Below are positions 6,920 through 8,756 of a stretch of DNA of 8,756 nt, one piece after another; positions within the stretch are counted from its first letter, which is position 1, and each line of letters opens with the position of its first letter. This DNA is from CAYNEI01 sp964396185 (GTDB taxonomy: Archaea; Thermoplasmatota; SW-10-69-26), in contig CAYNEI010000080.1 of assembly GCA_964396185.1 (NCBI GenBank), positions 1-8,756 of the forward strand, in the 5' to 3' direction. The notes beneath the pieces are model-generated. The model ran no database searches and had not been told where the DNA came from. It saw only the letters and a program-made list of their open reading frames with translations. The position numbers were made by a program, and so were the translations under genes.

Positions 6920-6933
6920 TGTAACGCCTTACA
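6920..6933. promoter_or_regulatory. Inverted repeat TGTAA-N4-TTACA between divergent operons, candidate operator
   Basis: TGTAA CGCC TTACA is a perfect 5-bp inverted repeat with a 4-bp spacer and is the most AT-rich patch in the divergent intergenic region. It lies 50 bp from the ATG at 6870 on one side and 65 bp from the ATG at 6998 on the other, where archaeal promoters and operators for both directions would fall. Regulator binding is inferred only from symmetry and position. It could instead be part of two weak overlapping TATA elements. Confidence 0.35.
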
Positions 6934-6959
6934 TCGGGCTGGCCGAGCCATCCCCCAGA

Positions 6960-6982
6960 CCGGCGCCGGGGTCGCGATCCCC
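6960..6982. repeat. GC-rich palindromic patch in the leader of the plus-strand unit
   Basis: CCGGCGCCGG (6960-6969) is a perfect 10-bp palindrome and is overlapped by GGGG-TCGCGAT-CCCC (6968-6982), a 4-bp stem with a 7-nt loop. Both would be in the 5' leader of the small membrane protein mRNA, ending 15 nt before its ATG. They may simply reflect the GC-rich base composition. Confidence 0.25.
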
Positions 6983-6997
6983 AAGACCACGCCCGAG

Positions 6998-7402
6998 ATG
7001 TGGATACCCATGTTGGAAACCCTCCGCTGGCTGCTCCAGGAGGTCTTCGGCCTTCTGGTCGGCCTCCTGACTGTCGCCTTCAACCTCGTGGACGGACTCG
7101 TCCAGGCGGTCCTGGGACTGCTCCACAACGCGGGGCAGACCACGGGGTACGGGGACACGCTCTTCCTCCCCCCAGGCAAGGGCGCCTCGATCCTCATCAT
7201 CGGGGGCATCGGGATGCTCGCGTTCTCCCTGGCAGCCGCCCTNNNNNNNNNNNNNNNNNNNNNNNNNNNNNNNNNNNNNNNNNNNNNNNNNNNNNNNNNN
7301 NNNNNNNNNNNNNNNNNNNNNNNNNNNNNNNNNNNNNNNNNNAACGCCGGCAACCCGCGGCCCTGCGTCTTCGAGATCCTCGCGGAGGCGCCTGGCCAGT
7401 GA
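6998..7402 (+). CDS. Small membrane protein with TTGYGD motif, interrupted by an assembly gap
   Basis: From ATG at 6998 (a second in-frame ATG is at 7010; no strong Shine-Dalgarno for either) the frame gives 81 full codons before the N run. After it, an in-frame piece from 7343 reads NAGNPRPCVFEILAEAPGQ and stops with TGA at 7400-7402, overlapping the GT2 start as GTGA. Joining the two pieces into one gene is likely but unproven, because the gap size is unknown. Residues 8-45 are a Leu-rich helical stretch with some charge (E7, R10, E15, D32). Residues 48-53 are T-T-G-Y-G-D, then P-P-G-K and a strongly hydrophobic helix (63-82) containing G-G-I-G. The order helix, GYGD, helix recalls a potassium-channel pore, but the first helix and turret are short. 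The tight overlap with the GT2 suggests a partner of the glycan synthase. Family not recognised. Confidence 0.6.
   Translation: MWIPMLETLRWLLQEVFGLLVGLLTVAFNLVDGLVQAVLGLLHNAGQTTGYGDTLFLPPGKGASILIIGGIGMLAFSLAAAXXXXXXXXXXXXXXXXXXXXXXXXXXXXXXXXXXNAGNPRPCVFEILAEAPGQ
7243..7342. other. Assembly gap (100 N) inside the small membrane protein region
   Basis: Exactly 100 N, again a placeholder length. The flanking frames join across 100 bases, but that has a one-in-three chance of happening by accident, so neither the gene length nor the identity of the tail fragment is certain. Confidence 0.97.
7384..7388 (+). promoter_or_regulatory. Shine-Dalgarno GGAGG for the GTG start of the GT2 gene
   Basis: GGAGG lies 10 nt before GTG at 7399, the same spacing as seen for the GH15 gene. 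It selects this GTG, which overlaps the preceding TGA as GTGA, over a TTG at 7438 further inside the frame. Confidence 0.6.
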
Positions 7403-8756
7403 GCTCTCGTGGAGGGCCTGATGCTCGCTCGCGGGCCTTGCGCCTCGTCTTGGGCACAACGGTTGGCGCCCTCTGCGGTTTCATCACGTACTGGCTGGGC
7501 GCCGGCATCCTGGCCACGCCTGATCTCGCCCAGGCCCCGGCATCCGCGATCCCCGGGGAGCTGGCCCGCCCCTTCCACACGGTCACCGCCTGGGAGATCA
7601 TCATCGTGCTCGCAGGCGCAGTGCTTGGAGGGCTCGTGTCCCGGTACAAGTGGCACAAGGCGGGTCTGTTGAGCTACGTGTCCTTGATCTCGCTCACCGG
7701 GGGCTACATCATCTACGCCCTCACGGTCTCCATCCCCCAGGTTCCTCCCTCCGAGCGATGGCTGAGCTACATGTTGCTCATCGCCGAGGCCGGGGGGCTC
7801 TTGCTCATCGTGATCTTCTCGTTCTACTCGCTGGACGCTGCCACCCGCGGCCGCTGGTCCCGGACCGCCAGCGACCGACCCTGGGATCCGCTGCTCCAGC
7901 CGCACGCTGCCCTCGTCGTCCCGGTGTACAACGAGCCCTACGAGGTCGTGGAGCAGACCGTGGCTCACCTGGTCCAGCAGACCTACCCCGAGGACAGGCT
8001 CCACGTTGTGGTCGCTGACGACAGCACGGACGTCGAGGCGTGCCAGCGCATCGCTGAGCTGTGCGACCGGCTCGGCGCTCACCACGTGACGCGCGAGGAC
8101 CGCACGGGCTACAAGGCCGGCGCGATCAACCACGTGGTCGCCAATCTTCCGGAAGAGATCGAGCTCGTCGGCATCATCGATGCGGACTACTGGGCCGATG
8201 AGAACTTCCTTGGATCCGTGGTCGGGTACTTCACCGACCCCAACCTCGCCTTCGTGCAAACCCCCCAGGACTACCGGAACGAGACCGAATCCTTCCTCAC
8301 GCGCCAGTACAAGCGCGCCGAGGCGTACTTCTACCACGCCATCATGCCGTCGCGCAACGAGCAGAACGCCATCATCTTCTGCGGCACCATGGGCGTGCTG
8401 CGTCGCAGCGCGCTCGAGGATGTCGGTGGTTTCGCAGGGGATCAAGTCTGCGAGGACGCAGAGATCAGCGTCCGCCTGGCTGTCAATGAATGGGATTCAC
8501 TCTACGTCGACGAGTCGTTCGGCGAGGGCCTCATGCCCTCGGTGTTCGAGGCCTACAAGAAGCAGTTCCACCGGTGGGCCTTCGGGAACGTGCGCATCCT
8601 CTTCACGCACGCCTCCACGATCATGCGCTCCAACATGCGCCCACGCCAGAAGTTCGATTTCCTGGTGTCCAACCTCCACTGGTTCGACGGGTACTTCGTC
8701 ATCTCCATCGCCACCATCCTGCTCTACCTCGGCCTGGGCCCCGTGCTCGGGTACGA
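7399..8756 (+). CDS. Processive GT2 glycosyltransferase of the cellulose synthase type (3' end beyond window)
   Basis: 452 complete codons are visible from GTG at 7399. Four membrane segments (about 14-40, 64-82, 90-112, 123-145) precede a cytoplasmic GT-A domain (about 165-415), and a fifth begins at about 430. This matches the BcsA order of four helices, catalytic domain, then a C-terminal helix bundle. The catalytic signature is complete: V-V-A-D207-D208-S-T, K239-A-G-A-I-N, D261-A-D263, C351-E352-D353 in place of the usual T-E-D, and Q389-F-H-R392-W393. The Q-x-x-R-W motif marks processive enzymes that extend a beta-linked chain (cellulose, mixed beta-glucan, chitin or hyaluronan type) from a UDP-sugar and export it. 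The product cannot be told from this sequence, and whether a C-terminal PilZ domain exists lies outside the window. It is the second gene of the plus-strand unit. Confidence 0.9.
   Translation, partial: MSSRGGPDARSRALRLVLGTTVGALCGFITYWLGAGILATPDLAQAPASAIPGELARPFHTVTAWEIIIVLAGAVLGGLVSRYKWHKAGLLSYVSLISLTGGYIIYALTVSIPQVPPSERWLSYMLLIAEAGGLLLIVIFSFYSLDAATRGRWSRTASDRPWDPLLQPHAALVVPVYNEPYEVVEQTVAHLVQQTYPEDRLHVVVADDSTDVEACQRIAELCDRLGAHHVTREDRTGYKAGAINHVVANLPEEIELVGIIDADYWADENFLGSVVGYFTDPNLAFVQTPQDYRNETESFLTRQYKRAEAYFYHAIMPSRNEQNAIIFCGTMGVLRRSALEDVGGFAGDQVCEDAEISVRLAVNEWDSLYVDESFGEGLMPSVFEAYKKQFHRWAFGNVRILFTHASTIMRSNMRPRQKFDFLVSNLHWFDGYFVISIATILLYLGLGPVLGY

Noticed and set aside
6886..8445. 519-codon minus-strand open frame opposite the GT2 gene
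   Set aside because: It reads through the N gap, shows no domain, and lies opposite an unmistakable GT2.

Overview
The window looks like part of a high-GC prokaryotic chromosome, most likely from an archaeon. The archaeal clues are a TATTTAAA box upstream of one gene, the archaeal flavour of the GH57, GT4 and GH15 proteins, and Shine-Dalgarno motifs of the GGAGG and GAGGTG type with frequent GTG or TTG starts. I would guess a Euryarchaeota/Thermoplasmatota lineage, with low confidence. Two runs of exactly 100 N (5971-6070 and 7243-7342) show that this is a scaffolded draft assembly, probably a MAG. Both runs fall inside genes.

Minus strand, read from right to left. A small CxxC/CxxC zinc-ribbon-like protein (6511-6870) is followed by a PfkB-family sugar kinase (5858-6495, broken by the first gap), a GH15 glucoamylase-type glucosidase (3975-5861), a GT4 glycogen-synthase-like glucosyltransferase (2773-3978) and a GH57 alpha-amylase-type enzyme (1559-2776). 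The last four are chained by three 4-bp ATGA/GTGA stop-start overlaps, so they should be one operon. None has a visible signal peptide. I read this as an intracellular alpha-glucan (glycogen) module: GT4 builds the chains, GH57 trims or rearranges them, GH15 releases glucose, and the kinase may capture that glucose as a phosphate. After a 302-bp gene-free stretch with its own TATA box comes a separate secreted protein (1-1256, cut by the window edge). It has a signal peptide, a GH26-like barrel and the start of a carbohydrate-binding module.

Plus strand, right side. Divergent from the glycogen operon is a small membrane protein (from 6998, broken by the second gap). It overlaps by GTGA a membrane-embedded processive GT2 of the cellulose synthase type (7399 to the window end, truncated). 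A TGTAA-N4-TTACA inverted repeat lies between the divergent units and is a candidate shared operator.

Taken together, the locus places intracellular alpha-glucan storage beside a probable beta-glycan synthase and a secreted glycanase-like protein. The most unusual points are three. An Asp stands where the barrel nucleophile Glu is expected in the secreted protein. The small membrane protein next to the GT2 carries a TTGYGD potassium-channel-filter-like motif. The divergent region holds the inverted repeat. The enzyme assignments rest on recognised motifs; the link between storage and matrix synthesis is inference.
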